The translations under genes were made by a program, and so were the position numbers. DNA of 64,000 bases from Tillandsia leiboldiana (taxonomy: Eukaryota > Streptophyta > Magnoliopsida > Poales > Bromeliaceae). A model generated the notes under the pieces. It was not told the origin of the DNA. It saw nothing but the letters and a program-made list of their open reading frames with translations, and made no database searches. Shown here one piece after another: positions 1 through 12,884 of this stretch. The stretch lies in the NCBI GenBank assembly GCA_029204045.2, contig CM055063.1, positions 39,155,562-39,219,561 of the forward strand. The letters are read 5' to 3'. How positions within the stretch are numbered: position 1 is the first letter of the stretch; each line of letters opens with the position of its first letter.

Positions 1-2468
1 GGTAAAAATGGCACAGTTCTTGACTGTTTCTTGAGTGACAGCATGTTCATGAGGGTACTTGTATATTGGATTGTGTGTGATGTTGAGTTGTTGTTGTGTA
101 GTATTGTTGGCGGGATGTTGATTGGAGCCAAGGCTTGTGCGGCATGTACCGAGGATGCAGGTCCAGTGGAATTTGTTAGTAAGTGGCCACGCTCTTCACC
201 GACTTCAGGTTTGCCTTGGATTAAGCACTTTAGGTATGTAAGTTTAGTAAAGGTAACTGTATAAGGGAATGGCAAGGTTTATATGCAGGTTGTGCCTTAT
301 GGGAGTTGTAATAGTGGATGTTTATGTATGGTTAATGTAAGCTTACCTATGGGAATGCAACCTTCTATGATTGATAGCATGCATAATTTAATGTACAACC
401 AATATGAGTGAGAGGTAAGCACGGAAATGGTCTAGATCATGTGGATTGATGCTTACCTGATTATTGTACATGTTTGGTGAATTGAAGACTTAGCATATGG
501 TAAACGGTTATATTTATCCCACACTAGATGATACAGAGATCATACATGAGTATTCTTTGGCCTATTTATGTGAGATTGGTATATCATAGTAGGAATACTT
601 TAGCATGCCTTGTTATTATATGTTTCACTCTCTTTTATCGTTTCTGAGGACAAAACCATGCTTGAATGGACATCTAGATAGGCCATCTTTTACTGCTACA
701 CTATCTTGTTGAAATCCGACTTAGGAGAAACCATGTTTGTTCTTCCTCCTTTTCTCCTAGATTCATGTTGCTCGGATTCGAGCAGGGGTTTGGGATAGTG
801 TAGTCGGGACTGTGTGTCTGAGACAGATTGGATTTAGTTTGTGGACTTGTGGGGTTTTGCGGCGACCGCGGATATTGGGTGGTTGACCGGATATGTACTT
901 ATGCATCAGATTGGGTATTAGATTTCCCTTTAGTGGATAGGTTTCCCACCTTGTTCAGAGTCGTGATCCAGTCCTGCTATTTTATGATACTGAGTTCGTG
1001 AGATTGATGACAGAGCAGGCAGTACCGGGTTTTATACCGGTTCATTTGATTGGGCCTATTCGGTCAAATACTTTTATTATTGCACTCGTGCCTAGGGGCC
1101 GAGTGGAGTCTGGTAGCTGAGTTTAGATGTGTGTTAGTGTTGTTGGGAACCGTTCGGATTGACGGTGGTCCCGGGTCGTTGAGTGTCGTCCGACCAGTCT
1201 TGTTAGCCCTGAGTTGTGGGTCGATTCCGGCTGTGGAGTACCTCCAGCCTGTGTGTTTAGCGTGGCGAGCTAGGTGTTTCGTTTTGGGAGCCGTTTGGGT
1301 CGACGGTGGTCCCGGCTGTAGAGTATCTCCAGGCAGTGTGTTTTGTACCACGAGTTGGTTGAGTTCGTTAGTGTCTCGAGATTCGTGAGAGCTGGTTAGC
1401 TGAGTCGTCGAGAGTACTCAGACCGTCGTGCGAGATGTTTGAGGATCTTGAGTCCTTCTGTTCTGAGAGTGAGCGTGGATTTTGATTATAGCCTGCAGGA
1501 GCCACTTTGAGCTCGACAGAGATGCGCGGATACCTTTCTTCTCGGTGGGGTCGTGCCCCTCGAGTGCCACGTCCGGAGTGGATCTATTACTTTTGTATCG
1601 CGACTTGTCGACACAGTCCATCTGGCTAGGCCAGTTTTGGCAGTCACGGACGCCCTACGTAAGTCCGGTCCTCGGATGTAACGGCAGTAGGTAGGCGCAG
1701 GCTTGACTGGACCCTATGAGGCAGTCAGTTCGATTGGGTCGATTGAGCACCTCGGGTGCGAGTAGTTGCATATATTTTTATCTGTACCACCCATTGAGCA
1801 TGTAGATAGAGGCATGGTAGCTGTAGAGTATCTCCAGCCTTTCTAGTTCAGTTTTTACTGCATTGTTATCTAATGCCTTTAGTAGTCTTGGTGGGCAGAT
1901 CGTCGGGCCTGGCGGTGGTACCCACTGAGAACTCCCTTTTTGGTGTAGTTCTCACACCCTTTGGGGGTTTTCCCCCTCCTTTTTATTTTCTCTCCTTTGT
2001 TTTGCAGAGTCTTAGCGGGTGTTGCTGATTCTGCGGTTGTTGATCGAGGCGAGGGAGTCGCGAGCTACATCCCTACCCGTCGTTGGAGAGTAGCGGTACC
2101 TTTTCAGAGGAGATCTTCAGTAGATTAGTTATTTTATTTCCTCTTTTGAGAGACTGTTGTATTGAGGATATCTTGTATTGAGAGCCTGTACACTGATGTA
2201 TTTATTGGAGTTACCTCCCTGTATAGTTCTGGATTTTGTATCTGAGGATATTGTATGATTATCATTTTTGGGAATTGGACATTATTATATTATTTCCAGT
2301 TGTACAGTGGTTGATTTTAGTTTTACAGCAGATTTTTATTTATAGCTCTGATATCTGTTAGCTGTAGTACATTTTCTTGCAGTTAGACGCTTCGCCTGTG
2401 CGGGGTTTTGCATAGGCGGCGGATCTGTTGGCGAGCCCGAGTCGTAGTTTCGACCCTGGGGCGTGACA
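1..2468 (+). repeat. Element I: partial 5' LTR (Tekay/Del-like gypsy)
   Basis: The 3' part of a long LTR; its 5' end lies before the window. It ends in ggggcgtgaca, directly followed by a tRNA-Met type primer-binding site, which fixes it as a + strand 5' LTR. It shares many blocks with the LTRs of C and D, for example gcggcgaccgcgg near 860, cccctcgagtgccac near 1556, and gcgagggagtcgcg near 2050. Small open frames here (for example 1050-1388) have no recognisable protein content and are LTR sequence. Confidence 0.8.
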
Positions 2469-2476
2469 GATTAGAG

Positions 2477-2489
2477 TGGTATCAGAGCC
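2477..2489 (+). other. Primer-binding site of element I
   Basis: tggtatcagagcc lies 8 bases after the LTR end at 2468. It matches the core complementary to plant initiator tRNA-Met used by most plant gypsy and copia elements. Confidence 0.8.
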
Positions 2490-2756
2490 TAGGTTGTAGG
2501 TCAACAGTCCCAGCAAGCACAAAGATAAGGGGTAAAAACCCAAAATCCAAAAGGGTGAACCCCAAAACTGTGCCGGAAAACACCGCGAAAAGACGAGCGG
2601 AACCAACTTTAAAGTCGGCGCGTCGTCGAACAAGCACCCGCGCGTTCGCCCGGCTCCAAGGGACACCTCGCGCGCGCCACGGCACAAACTGGAAATAATA
2701 TAATAATTATCACTCAAAGCGACCTCTAGTGTATCAACTAGGTGCATCATCATCAT
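2490..2756 (+). other. Untranslated leader remnant of element I, no gag seen
   Basis: After the primer-binding site there is a short stretch without any recognisable gag. The sequence then changes into an inverted A-like LTR fragment, so the body of element I is deleted or displaced. The exact breakpoint is not visible to me. Confidence 0.4.
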
Positions 2757-3772
2757 CGCATCCGGAGCGTAACTCGTGGGGAGCGACCCCACCGAGCTCA
2801 AGCGTGTCTCATCTGGCAAAGGTGGCACATGCAGGCTATAATCCACGATTAAATAGATCGGAAACTCGAACACCCAAATAACCATCTCTCAGTCGGAGAA
2901 CTCTCCACGACTAAGTCTCAGAATGCTAACCCACTAAAGAAAGTACACCACCACTGGGTCCGCCGTCAACCCAAACGGCTCCCAAAACGACACCCCACTC
3001 ATAGACGAGAAGAACCGTCTGACACAACAAGGGTCCGAGAATCTCGTTAGGCCGGTGCCTAGAACCCCAATCAAACAAGAACAGACTCTAGGCTTAGCCT
3101 ATCGAAGTTCTCGATCCCTTACCGTTCAGGAATTCGGCTCCCTCGGTTAAAGTGGGAAACCATCTCAACATGCTAAACCCACTGGCTGGAGATACTCTAC
3201 AGCCAAAATAGCGGAGGGTCCGAAAACCCCGGGAGACTAATACCTACGACCCGAATCAAACAAGAACAGGCTATAGGCGTAGCCTCCCGTTGCTTTCGAC
3301 CCCAGAAAGAAATCAGCCCTTAGAACCTAGATCACTCACCCCTGTCGGGTGAGGAAAATTTAGGAGAAAAGATGACCTTTATTATAAAATACCGTCTTAA
3401 GTTGAGAAAACCAACTTTTATAGATTTTTGTTCTTGGGAAAATCAGTTGAAAACAAATTTATTTTCCGGACCCCAAAGGATTGATGCCCTCGCCCAATCA
3501 AACAAGAACAGGCTCCGGCAACCGCTAGAAATTCGGAAGGAAAAACACTAGTTTACTAAAATCATGAGTGTCCAAAAACATTCTGGGTTCAAGGTCCTAA
3601 TAACACATGCTCACCACGATCTCAACTTGGTGGTGATGACCAAAACAGAGAGATACCCAACGATCCGGGACCACCGTTTACCCAAAACGGTTCCCAAAAC
3701 ACTAACACTGGCCAAACACAGCTAGCAGACCCCACTCAGCCCCCAGGCCCGAGTGCAACATATGACGCACAA
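2757..3772 (-). repeat. Fragment J: A-like LTR piece, inverted
   Basis: Blocks align in order with the A LTR in the same (-) orientation: gagcgaccccaccgag near 2780, aggctataatcc near 2833, the caaacaagaacag motif repeated near 3072, 3258 and 3500, and gggaccaccgttta near 3667. It stops at the left edge of element D at 3773. It is an older, partly deleted LTR into which D inserted. The left boundary is uncertain. Confidence 0.6.
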
Positions 3773-4156
3773 TGTAGTGATCCAGATTCCCATGCAACCT
3801 CTCCGGTGAATCCACTATGTAGAACACCTAGTGTTGGTGTGTCTGGCCCATAGTGCATCAAAGGGATGCCACAGATGGACCCCGTGAGATATCTTTAGCT
3901 AAAATGGCCTTTGGCTACATTTGCCGAATTTTAGAAAAGGTTTGGGCCAAACAGAGGTTGGATTTGGATTCAGCGCGGAAAAACGCTGGAAAACGGCTAT
4001 TTGCTTGTTAAATTTTGAGTCCAGATGACCAAAAACGGGCTTCCGGAAGTTTTCAGGGATTTTCGGTGCATGGGGGGAGACCGTGGACCGGCCTGAGCCA
4101 CGTGGCGGCCTGTCATTGGCCGGCCCACGCAGCTCGGTCCACGGGGAGGCGCGGCG
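3773..4156 (+). repeat. Element D 5' LTR, first segment
   Basis: It starts tgtagtgatccag, the same as the 3' LTR at 50260 and close to solo LTR C at 24238. It is broken at 4156 by element A; the rest resumes at 28129. The uninterrupted copy in the 3' LTR (near 50640) reads straight through this junction. Confidence 0.9.
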
Positions 4157-5580
4157 TGTCACGCCCCGGTGTCGAAACTGCGACCCGGGCGCGCCGACAG
4201 ATCCGCCGCCTATACGGGAAGCCCCGTATAGACGAAGCGACTAACCTGCAAAAGATCAACTATACTATACAGATATTAGAGCTGAAAGTAAAAAGCTGAA
4301 AAAGGAATTAAATAGCTACAAATAAGTCCTCAAAATACAAAAGTCTCTCAAAGATACAAGAAAAGTACAACTCTATACCTCACTACAAGGATCACTCAAA
4401 AGTAACTCTCTCAAAACATACAAAGTGGGTACATCTACTCTCTCTGGAGGACGACTGGTAGGGATCTATCTCACGACTCCCTTACCTCGATCAGCAGGAT
4501 CAGCAACTGGTGCAGTAGGAACAGAAGCAGAAGTCCCTGGGGAAGAATACACCACGGCGGGTGTGAGAACTACATCCCACAGTAGTTCTCAGTGGGTGCC
4601 GCCAACAAGCCCGACGGTCTGCCCACTAAGTCTACTAGAGGCATAAAGTAACAAAAACAGTGCTGAAAGGAAAGAGCTGGAAAATAAACTCTACAGCTAC
4701 TATGCCTCTATTTAGATGCTCAAAAAGAGGAACAGATGGAAACATGATGCATCTACTAATACTCAAATATAGTCACCCAATCTACACTGACTGCCGCATA
4801 GGGTCCAGTCAAACCTGCGCCCACCTACTGCCGCACATCCACAAAAGGACGGGTCTACCGTAGGGTGTCCGTGACTCCCAAAACTGGCCCAGCTAGAGAG
4901 ACTGCGTCGACAAGTCGCGATAGCAAGTAACAGGCCCAACTCCGGAGTGGCACTCGAGGGGCGCGACCCCACCGAGGAAAGTATCCGCGCATCTCTGTCG
5001 AGCTCAATATGGCTCATGCAGGCTATAGTCCAAACCACGATCAACAAGATCGACAACAACACCAACGCTCACTCACAGGCTGGAAAACCACACAGCCGGG
5101 ACCACCGTCCACCAGACGGCTCCCACAACAGAACACTAAACTCACAGGAAAGACCGACACCATAAGGGTTCGAAAACCCGATAGGCCGGTGCTTAGAACC
5201 CTAACAAACAAGAACAGACTCTAGGCTCCGCCTATCGAAGTTCCCGACCCCCTTATAGTTCGGGAACACAATAACCTCGGTACAACACGCAGAAGACACC
5301 AACCAGGGCCTGAAAGTTCCGGGAGACCTACACCTACAACCCTATCAAACAAGAACAGGTTCCAGGCTTGGCCCCCGTGGCTTTCGTCCCGACAAAGGAA
5401 CGGCCCCTAGAACCCAGACAACTCGAATCCTTTCGAGTGGGGAGGTTTACAAGAAAAAGGTGACATTTGTTATTGAAAACCATTTCCACTCAACCCACAC
5501 AGGGTGAGGATTAAAGTAGTTCCCTTTTTGAAAAACTATCTTGATTTGAGGAGAAACCCATTTTTAATGATATTTAGTTC
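4157..5580 (-). repeat. Element A 3' LTR, distal segment
   Basis: It begins on the + strand with tgtcacgccccggtgtcg, identical to the 5' LTR edge at 20662, and follows that copy closely until 5580, where B inserted. Confidence 0.9.
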
Positions 5581-8525
5581 TGTCACGCCCCGGAGGTTCT
5601 AAAAGAGCGGAAAACGTACCCTTTTTTTTTTTTTAATAGACCTCGCCCCCGGCGCGTATCAGACCCGCCACATATACAAATTCACTCCCCAAACGGGCGG
5701 AGTCTCCTTTGTATATGCACGGCGTTACCACTAGAGCACATACTTTAACTATTCCAACCATGACAGACAAATAGGAAAGAATACAAAAATCATACCATCA
5801 CCGCTATCTCATACAGCCTATAGCATAAACCCATGGGTTTTGTAAATCGGTGCCTGCTCGACACCTAGCTTTTCCAAAACGTTTTCGCAAACTCTTTGGG
5901 CGGCCGTTAACTTGAAAGGATAAATCCACGGGTTTTAAAATCGGTGCCCACACGGCACCCGCTTTGAAAACGCTTTTGAAACCGGGTTTGCATTTGAAAA
6001 CTTGCCGCAAATACACATCCTACATTTACCAATTAGTTATAGGAAAACATCATTCCAACATCCATCAGAAACCACAGTATATGTATCACAGTTTAACTAA
6101 CCATAGTATGACGAATTAACCAAAAGTAAAGAAGATAACGTATCGTTTACTAGCCCTCATGGCTAGGGTCCTCTAATTGATGCCTCACCGTCGTCCCAAA
6201 TTCCACCCCTATTCGAACCTGTCACAGTGTGGGTTGTCAGTGACTGATAACGTAGAGAAACATATAAGTAAATGCAATAACAGAAAGAACACACCGAATC
6301 ACTGGAGCATTTACTTTTCCCCTCCCCTCATGTATCGCTAAATTCCTGTCGAAAGTCACACTGGGAACCTACCACAGCTTCCAGAATATTTTGGGCCCCA
6401 ACCCCAATACCGTACTCATCTTCTTCGTGCCTCCAACCCCTCCACTGCACAAGTAGCAGTCGCCTCTCCTTGAGGGGTCCCCACTAACGTCTCCTTGTGG
6501 GGTACACGGGTAAAAACAACTTACCATCTTTTCGGAAAAATACACCCTGTGCAGTGGCCAAACTGGCGGTGTGCGTATAAGCCATATGAGTGTATTTATT
6601 GCCTTGCGACCTCAGCCGTTTTAGTCAGAATAGTATAACGCTCCAGCGACCGCAGCCGCTTTGATTAACATAATAAAAAGGGATTCACATGCTATGGGGT
6701 TAGTCAAACTACCAAACATATCTACTTTATCAAAACGAGTATCCGGGAACGACACCACACCGATAATAACCAAAACCTACCGAACACGATTATGCGAAAC
6801 GTGCACTCCGGAGACCGAACCTTGCTCTCTATTGACGCCCGGACCTAGAAGTAGTCCGCAAAAGAGCCGTGGTCAGATCAGAAATATAATAGTGGATAAA
6901 CCGAGCCCAACAACTCAAAAACACTAATGACAACATGACCCGGCAGTGGCGCCCGCGCGCGTCGAGCGACGCGGCCGCCCCCCCACGGCGTTGCGGGTCG
7001 TACGGCCGCGCGGGCACCAGCCCCCCGCGGCATTTGCCGTGACCGCGCGGACCCTAGCCCCGCGCGGTGCAAGCCGCGGCCGCGTGGGCACCAACCCCGC
7101 GCGGCACCCTACGCAACCGTGCGGACCTTAGCCCCGCATGGCGCAAGCCGCGGCCGCGCGGGCGCCGGCCCTGCGCAGCACTTGCCGCGGCCGCGCGGGC
7201 ACCGACCCCGCGCTGCACGCGCCACAACCGCGCGGGCGCCCGTTCAAGCGGCATTAGCCGCGGCCGCACGGGTATGGGCCCCGCGCGGCACGCGCTGCCG
7301 CCGCCGAGCGGGCGCCCGCCCGTGCGGGCAAGGCCCCGCGCGGCATGCACCGCCGCCGCGCGGGCGCCCGCCCGCGCGGCACCAGCCGCGGCCGAGCGGG
7401 CATGGCCCCGCGCAGCGTGCGCCCCAGCCGCGCGGGCGCCCGCCCGCGCGGGACTGGCTGTGGCCGCGCGGGCTTGGGCCTCGCGCGGCGCGTGCCTCGA
7501 CTGCGCGGGCGCTCGCCCGCGCGGCACTTGCCGCAGCCGCGCGGGCACCGGCCCCGCGCGGCGCTTGCCGCGGCCGCGCGGGCACTCGCCCGCGCGGCAC
7601 TTGCAGCGGCCGCGCAGGCACTGGCCCCGCGCGGCGCTTGCCGCGACCGCGCGGGCACCGGCCCCGCGCGGCGCTTACCCTAGCCGCGGCCACGCGGGGA
7701 CCTTGGTCCCGCGCGGCTCTAGCCGTGGCCGCGAGGGCACCGTCCCCGCATGGCGCGTATTACGGTCGCGGCGGCGATGCCCTAGGGCTTCGCGGCGCGA
7801 CGCATTGGGTAGCAAACGGCTACTCCTAAGACTCCGCGAAAGACCGAAACCGAAAACCGAGCGAAACTATACGAAAATAAATCTAGTTTACCTCTAATCA
7901 TTGGAGACGGTGATCCGTTCACGCTCCCGGCTTCGGCACATTCGTCGGGAGGGTTTGGGTCCTTTAGCCTTCTCCTTCTTTTCCACCGTTTCCTTCCGAT
8001 TAGGGTTTCTCCTTTTCCCTTTTCTTTCGCTCGTTCCTTCCTCTCGTTTCCTTCCGGTTAGGGTTTCGCCTTTTTCCTTTTCTCTCTTTTTTTTTCTTTC
8101 TTTCTTTCGGGAGAAGTCACAAATTAATCTTTTTGTACGACAAAATCTACATCGGGTATTTTAAAATCCTAATTAATTAATTCCTCAATTAATTAATTCC
8201 TCAGATAAGATCCTTCGGGATAATTCTTTAAAGATAGTTCTTTAAAGATAAATCCCTCTTTTTCCTCTGAAAGCGTGCCAAATCACTTACGCGGATTTCG
8301 ATGCACCCCTTGGCCATTGCGATCACTTTCTACCCCTTTCTGGGAGTTCCGTAAGTCGGAATCCGGATCCGATCGCACTGCCGTTCTCCGTTTTCCGAGC
8401 TCGATCGCAGAAAAATACCCTCACCTCCAAATTATCGACTTAAGTAAACCCATTACATTAGTTACTTTAAACGGAAACTTTATTAGCAGGAGGTATAAAG
8501 TGTTACAAAAATCTATGATATTACA
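5581..8525 (-). repeat. Element B 3' LTR
   Basis: Edges are tgtcacgccccggagg on the left and tgatattaca on the right, matched by the 5' LTR at 12885-15869. It contains a GC-rich tandem array (6950-7780) and an adjacent pyrimidine-rich tract (about 7960-8110) with two ttagggttt motifs. Confidence 0.93.
6950..7780 (-). repeat. GC-rich degenerate tandem array, about 36-37 bp unit
   Basis: A unit with gcgcttgccgcggcc followed by gcgcgggcac recurs; starts at 7561, 7597, 7634 and 7671 give spacings of 36, 37 and 37. Inside units, ccgcgcggg and ccccgcgcgg form inverted repeats separated by a few variable bases. The array opens all frames and creates long Ala/Arg/Pro reading frames on both strands that are not genes. 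Confidence 0.85.
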
Positions 8526-8573
8526 CCACTCACCTCTTAAAAGAAGTTTCGTTCTCGAAACTTAACCTCAACC
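8526..8573 (-). other. Element B polypurine tract and 3' untranslated end
   Basis: Read on the - strand, gtttcgagaacgaaac is followed by a purine run ending gaggtgagtgg next to the LTR. The same paired motif (tttcgaggatgaaac) precedes the 3' LTR in D, and a similar one precedes A. It is typical of plant chromoviruses. Confidence 0.7.
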
Positions 8574-9974
8574 CTCGCTAAATAACTCGGGGTAACACTC
8601 TCTCATTTTCGTTTCAAGTTCCCACGTCGCCTCGCGCTCCTCGTGGTTACTCCATTGCACCTTTACGTAGGGGATCGTCCGGTTTCGAAGGATCTTTTAT
8701 TCTCTTGCCAAGATCCGCATCGGCGTTTCTTCGAAGCTCAAGTCTTCCCGCAGTTCAACGACCGAGGCGTCGAGGACATGCGACGGGTCAGATAAGTACT
8801 TCCGGAGCATCGAAACGTGGAAAACGTTGTGCACCCGTTCAAGATTTGGCGGTAAGGCCAACCGGTAAGCCACCGGGCCCACGCGCTCCAAAATTTCGAA
8901 CGGTCCCACATACCGTGGGCTCAACTTCCCTCGTATGCCGAACCGTCTTGTCCCCTTAGACGGTGACACGCGTAGCAACACATGATCCCCTACCGCAAAT
9001 TCCAATTCCCGTCGCCTCTGGTCCGCGTAACTTTTCTGCTGGCTCTGGGCGGTCAACAACCGCTGCCTGATAAGGCGCACCTTTGTTTCTGTTTCCTCTA
9101 CGAGGTCTGGCCCCAAGAGCTTCCGTTCTCCCAAATCGTCACAGCAAATAGGCGATCGACACCGGCGTCCGTACAAGGCTTCGTACGGGGCCATCTGAAT
9201 ACTAGCTTGATAGCTATTATTGTAAGCAAATTCCACGAGGGGTAGGTAATGCGACCATCCCTCCCCCAGGTCTAGCACACAAGCTCGAAGCATATCTTTG
9301 AGAATCTGGATCACTCGTTCCGATTGCCCGTCCGTCTGCGGGTGAAAAGCAGTGCTAAACTACAGCTTGGTTCCCAGTGCCTGCTGCAGACTCCGCCAGA
9401 AGTTTGACACGAAGCGTGTGTCCCTGTCCGAGGTTATGGATGACGGTACTCCATGCAACCTCACCACCTCGTCGATATAGGTCTGCGCCAGCCAATCTCT
9501 ACTCCGCGTCGTGTGAATCGGTATAAAGTGGGCCGATTTCGTCAGACGGTCCACAATGACCCATATCGCGTCATGTCCTTGTTGCGATCGCGGAAAACCG
9601 GTCACAAAATCCATGGTGATCCATTCCCATTTCCACTCCGGTATGGGCAATGGTTGTAGCTTTCCCGCTGGTCACTGATGTTCCGCCTTCACCTGTTGGC
9701 ACACTAAGCATCGTGCCACGAACTGCGTCACATTGTTCTTTAATTTAGGCCACCAGAAGGTCTGCCTCAGATCTCTGTACATTTTTGTACCTCCGGGATG
9801 CGCAGTGTAAGGGGCATTATGCACTTCTGTCAGAATTTCTTTTCTCAATTCCGGCATTTCGGGCACGCAGACCCATCCCCGGAACCTCAACACGTCGTCA
9901 GTGCCGATCAGGAAATCCCGACTTGGTTTCGAGGATGACCTGTCCCGCACCTGCTGTAGATGTGTGTCCGTCGC
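8574..9974 (-). pseudogene. Element B integrase with chromodomain-like tail, stops
   Basis: Integrase inserts element cDNA into the host genome. On the - strand the frame shows, in order: the zinc-binding H/H/C/C part (about 9870-9690, ending CLVCQQVKAEH), the core (MDFVTGFPRS near 9610, TSDRDTRF near 9430, the PQTDGQSER glutamate near 9330), the GKLSPRYVGPFE region near 8930, and a tail (VKVQWSN then ATWELE, about 8690-8590) like the chromodomain-like end of Tekay elements. In-frame stops sit at 9672-9674 (TGA), 9360-9362 (TAG) and 8697-8699 (TAA), with no frameshift. It continues the frame of the RNase H part upstream. Confidence 0.85.
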
Positions 9975-11293
9975 TTAGCCTTCCGCAATCCTCTCTATCA
10001 GCGTAGGCTTTATTACTAAGGACAGAAATTCCGCAACTGCTCCTGCTAGCACTACCTCCAGTCTCAGTTGCGAGAATTGTGCAATTAGCCGATCCTGTTG
10101 GGTAAGGGCGCTCAGTGCCGTCTCCCCCACCTGTCCCTTGCGGCTCAAGGCATCGGCCACCACGTTTGCCTTTCCGGGGTGGTAATAAATGGACAAATCG
10201 TAGTCCTTAAGTAGTTCCAACCACCGTCGTTGTCGTAAGTTCAATTCCTTTTGCGTAAACAAGTATTTGAGGCTCTGGTGGTCGGAGTACACATTATAGT
10301 GCGCCCCGTAGAGGTAGTGCCTCCAGAGCTTTAACGCAAACACGATTGCCGCGAGCTCCAAGTCATGTGTAGGATAGTTCTACTCATAATCCTTGAGCTG
10401 TCTTGATGCATATGCTATGACTTTCCCCTGTTGCATCAGTACGCTTCCCAGTCCGCTTCGAGATGCGTCACAATAAATCTCGTAGTCCTCACCGGGCTGT
10501 GGCAAGGTGAGTACCGGTGCTCGCGTGAGTCTGTCCTTCAGCTCCTCGAAGCTCTTGTGGTATTGGGTTGACCAGACGAATTTCTCCCCTTTCCGGGTTA
10601 GTTGATTCACGGGAGCGGCCATCTTTGAGAAGTCTTCCTCGAAACGTCTGTAGTACCCCGCCAGTCCTAGAAAGCTTCGAATTTCTGTCCCCGTCGTTGG
10701 CCGAGCCCAGTCGGTCACAGATTCTATCTTCCTCGGGTCCTCCACTATTCCCGACACTGAGACTATGTGTCCCAACAAGTCTACCTCGCGGAGCCAGAAC
10801 TCACCCCTTTTGAGTTTGGCATACACTTTCTGGTACCGGAGGGTCTGGAGGATCACTCGCAAGTGTTCCTCGTGCTCTTTGTCCGTGAGAGCGTAGATCG
10901 GGATGTCATCTATAAAGATTACTACAAACTGGTCTAGGAAAGGTTCCATGATCCTGTTCATCTCTTTCATGAACACCGCTGGAGCGGCAATGAGTCCACC
11001 CGGTATAGCCGTAAACTCGTAATGACCTTTCCGAGTTCGAAGGACTGTTTTCGGTATGTCATCTCTCCGGACTTTAACCTGGCGATAGCCGGACTGCAGA
11101 TCAATCTTTGAAGACGCCGTCGCTCCTGGTAGTTGGTCGAATAGGTCCGAAATGTGGGGTAATTGTTCTTTACTATGACCTTATCTATTCCCCGATTGTC
11201 GATGCGCAATCGCAGATTCCCGTCCTTCTTCCGTACGAATAGAACGGGTGTGCCCCACGATGGCACGCTCGGTTTCTCGCAATCGACTAGCAC
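9975..11293 (-). pseudogene. Element B reverse transcriptase and RNase H, damaged
   Basis: RT copies element RNA into DNA and RNase H removes the template. The N-terminal RT part (11293-10967) holds the PSWGTPVLFVRKKDG block, then loses frame. From 10976 one frame holds the FIDD catalytic dyad (10910-10905), LGHIVSVSG, and FLGLAGYYRRF. RNase H has YCDASRSGLG, LELAAIVFALK and SDHQSLKYLF. Stops are at 10380-10382 and 9975-9977. The usual PFGLTNAP motif reads PGGLIAAP here, and nearly the same in E. It is not functional as it stands. Confidence 0.85.
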
Positions 11294-11788
11294 CTGTTAC
11301 TCGGTAAGCCCATCCCTTCCGAGTATCCCCTCGAATTCTCTTAGCAGTGACACCACTAAGTCACGAATGTCGGATCGTGGGTGCTAACCATCGACCCCAA
11401 AAGCTCGAGCTTTTAGAGGTACGCAACAGATTCACTTAAAGCGTACATACACAGTGCCACAGACCTCGACCGGACTCAACCCACCTTGTCGTTGGGTCTA
11501 TTGTTGGGCCTCTTGCCGTTAGGTCTATTGTGGACCGCAGCCTACTCAACTTATTGGGCTCACCCAATTCAACTTACTAGTCCCCTGGGCCTATTTTCTC
11601 AAGGCAGGAAGTTGGACCTATTTGACCCATAAATAAATGGCCAACACCAAAGACAACTAAGTCTTCACATCCTTATTGGGCAGGAAGGTACAAAGTATTT
11701 GCTTCTAAAGGTTCTCCTGGGGTCAAGACCAACATTACTCTTCGTAAGGGGTCTTTCCTGCTACTACTCCCCTCGGGTAGTGCGTCCT
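11294..11788 (-). other. Element B spacer between gag and RT, no protease found
   Basis: In chromoviruses this position encodes an aspartic protease with a DTGAS-like motif. I find none in any - strand frame, and stops are dense. Element E has a nearly identical stretch (62236-62676), so the loss predates both copies. Confidence 0.6.
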
Positions 11789-12685
11789 TTATCGTGTCGT
11801 CGCATAAGACCTCTCACCCGTGTCGTGACTCCGAAGAATTGTTCCCGGGTTCGGGGCAGTTAAAGCGGAACTGTCCCAGTTTGTCATATTAGAAGCAATG
11901 GTCGTGCTTCCTGAAACGAATAATTTCCCCCGGGGTGCTCCTCTGTAGATGATGTATGGCCGGTCCCTGCTAGAAAATCCCCCTCCGAAGAAGGGCTGGG
12001 GTCGTTTCTTGTCCTTGTTGTACTCCGAGTCCTCTCGTCGGGCGCGCGTCACCACGAATCCGCGCTCCACTATGGTGGCCCTATCCACCACTTTCTGGAA
12101 GGTGTGAAGTTCCACCGCTTGCACAACTTCGAAAATATTACTCCGCAATCCGTCTACGAAGAGGCGGGCTTTGTGAGCTTCAACCCTTATAACAAAGGAA
12201 ACACAACTGGCCAACTTTACATATTCTTGTCGATACTCCATGACGTATCGATTACCTTGTCTGATGTGTTTGAGGTTCCTTGCGGTGTCTTCGGACACTG
12301 GGGTGGTCGGCTCCCGTTGGGAAAGTCATTCCCGCGTTATGGCTGGGGTCGTTTCGGCCCCCGGTAGGCTCATGATTCTTCTGCCAGGTGCGTGAAACGG
12401 CCAATTCCCGCCCCACCACAGTGGTCCTGTCGATCACTTCTCGGTAAGTGGGTAAACCCACCGTCGGTATTACCCGAATAGTGTCGCTATGTAGACCTTC
12501 CTTGTGAAGGCGAGCCATGTGGGGTTCGTCTTTCCTAATGAAAAAAAAGAAAGCGCTAAGCCATGTCGCGTAATCCGTTGTTGGAGTAGCCGATTCTCCA
12601 CTGTTGCCGGAACCGTCGGATCCGCTTCTGCACCATCGATTGAAGAGCGCTTTCGGGCCATTAACCGTGCATACAAAGAAAGCAA
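11789..12685 (-). pseudogene. Element B gag remnant, frameshifted
   Basis: Gag forms the particle that packages element RNA. Three overlapping frames on the - strand (12685-12470, 12518-12252, 12298-11789) match the E gag (61242-62235) in order. The central part has EYRQEYVKL and ARLFVDGLRS, typical of gypsy gag. A second, diverged copy of the ARL..DGL to V.DR.T.V stretch lies upstream (about 12480-12390), so this gag seems to carry an internal duplication. The zinc knuckle, read in a third frame near 11905-11860, has a stop, a Cys to Tyr and a His to Gln change. One frameshift at an A-run near 12541 is private to B. Confidence 0.75.
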
Positions 12686-12865
12686 GTTAGTTCTAGACTT
12701 AATTGGTCAAGCCCCTTGACCTACGAACACTGGGACTCTATCCCTTTTTCCCTGCGCTCACGCTCATACGTGACACACCTATACTTTGGTTATCAACATG
12801 GTTAGTCACTCGTGATAATACATTCTGTGGATGTTGGTCACTGGCCACAGTGGTTAAAGTCGTTT

Positions 12866-12877
12866 TCTCTGATACCA
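12866..12877 (-). other. Element B primer-binding site
   Basis: tctctgatacca on the + strand, the reverse of tggtatcagaga, lies 7 bases before the 5' LTR edge at 12885. It is the plant tRNA-Met type. Confidence 0.85.
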
Positions 12878-12884
12878 TATAATC

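Noticed and set aside
2358..2885. A 175-codon - strand frame across the I LTR end
   Set aside because: It reads backwards through an LTR edge and a PBS and then into fragment J; no similarity to a known protein.
7067..7897. Long open frames on both strands (up to 276 codons) rich in Arg, Ala and Pro, and similar ones at 14379-15255
   Set aside because: They lie in the GC-rich tandem array of the B LTRs, are open in nearly all frames on both strands, and change with repeat unit number. No domain is recognisable.
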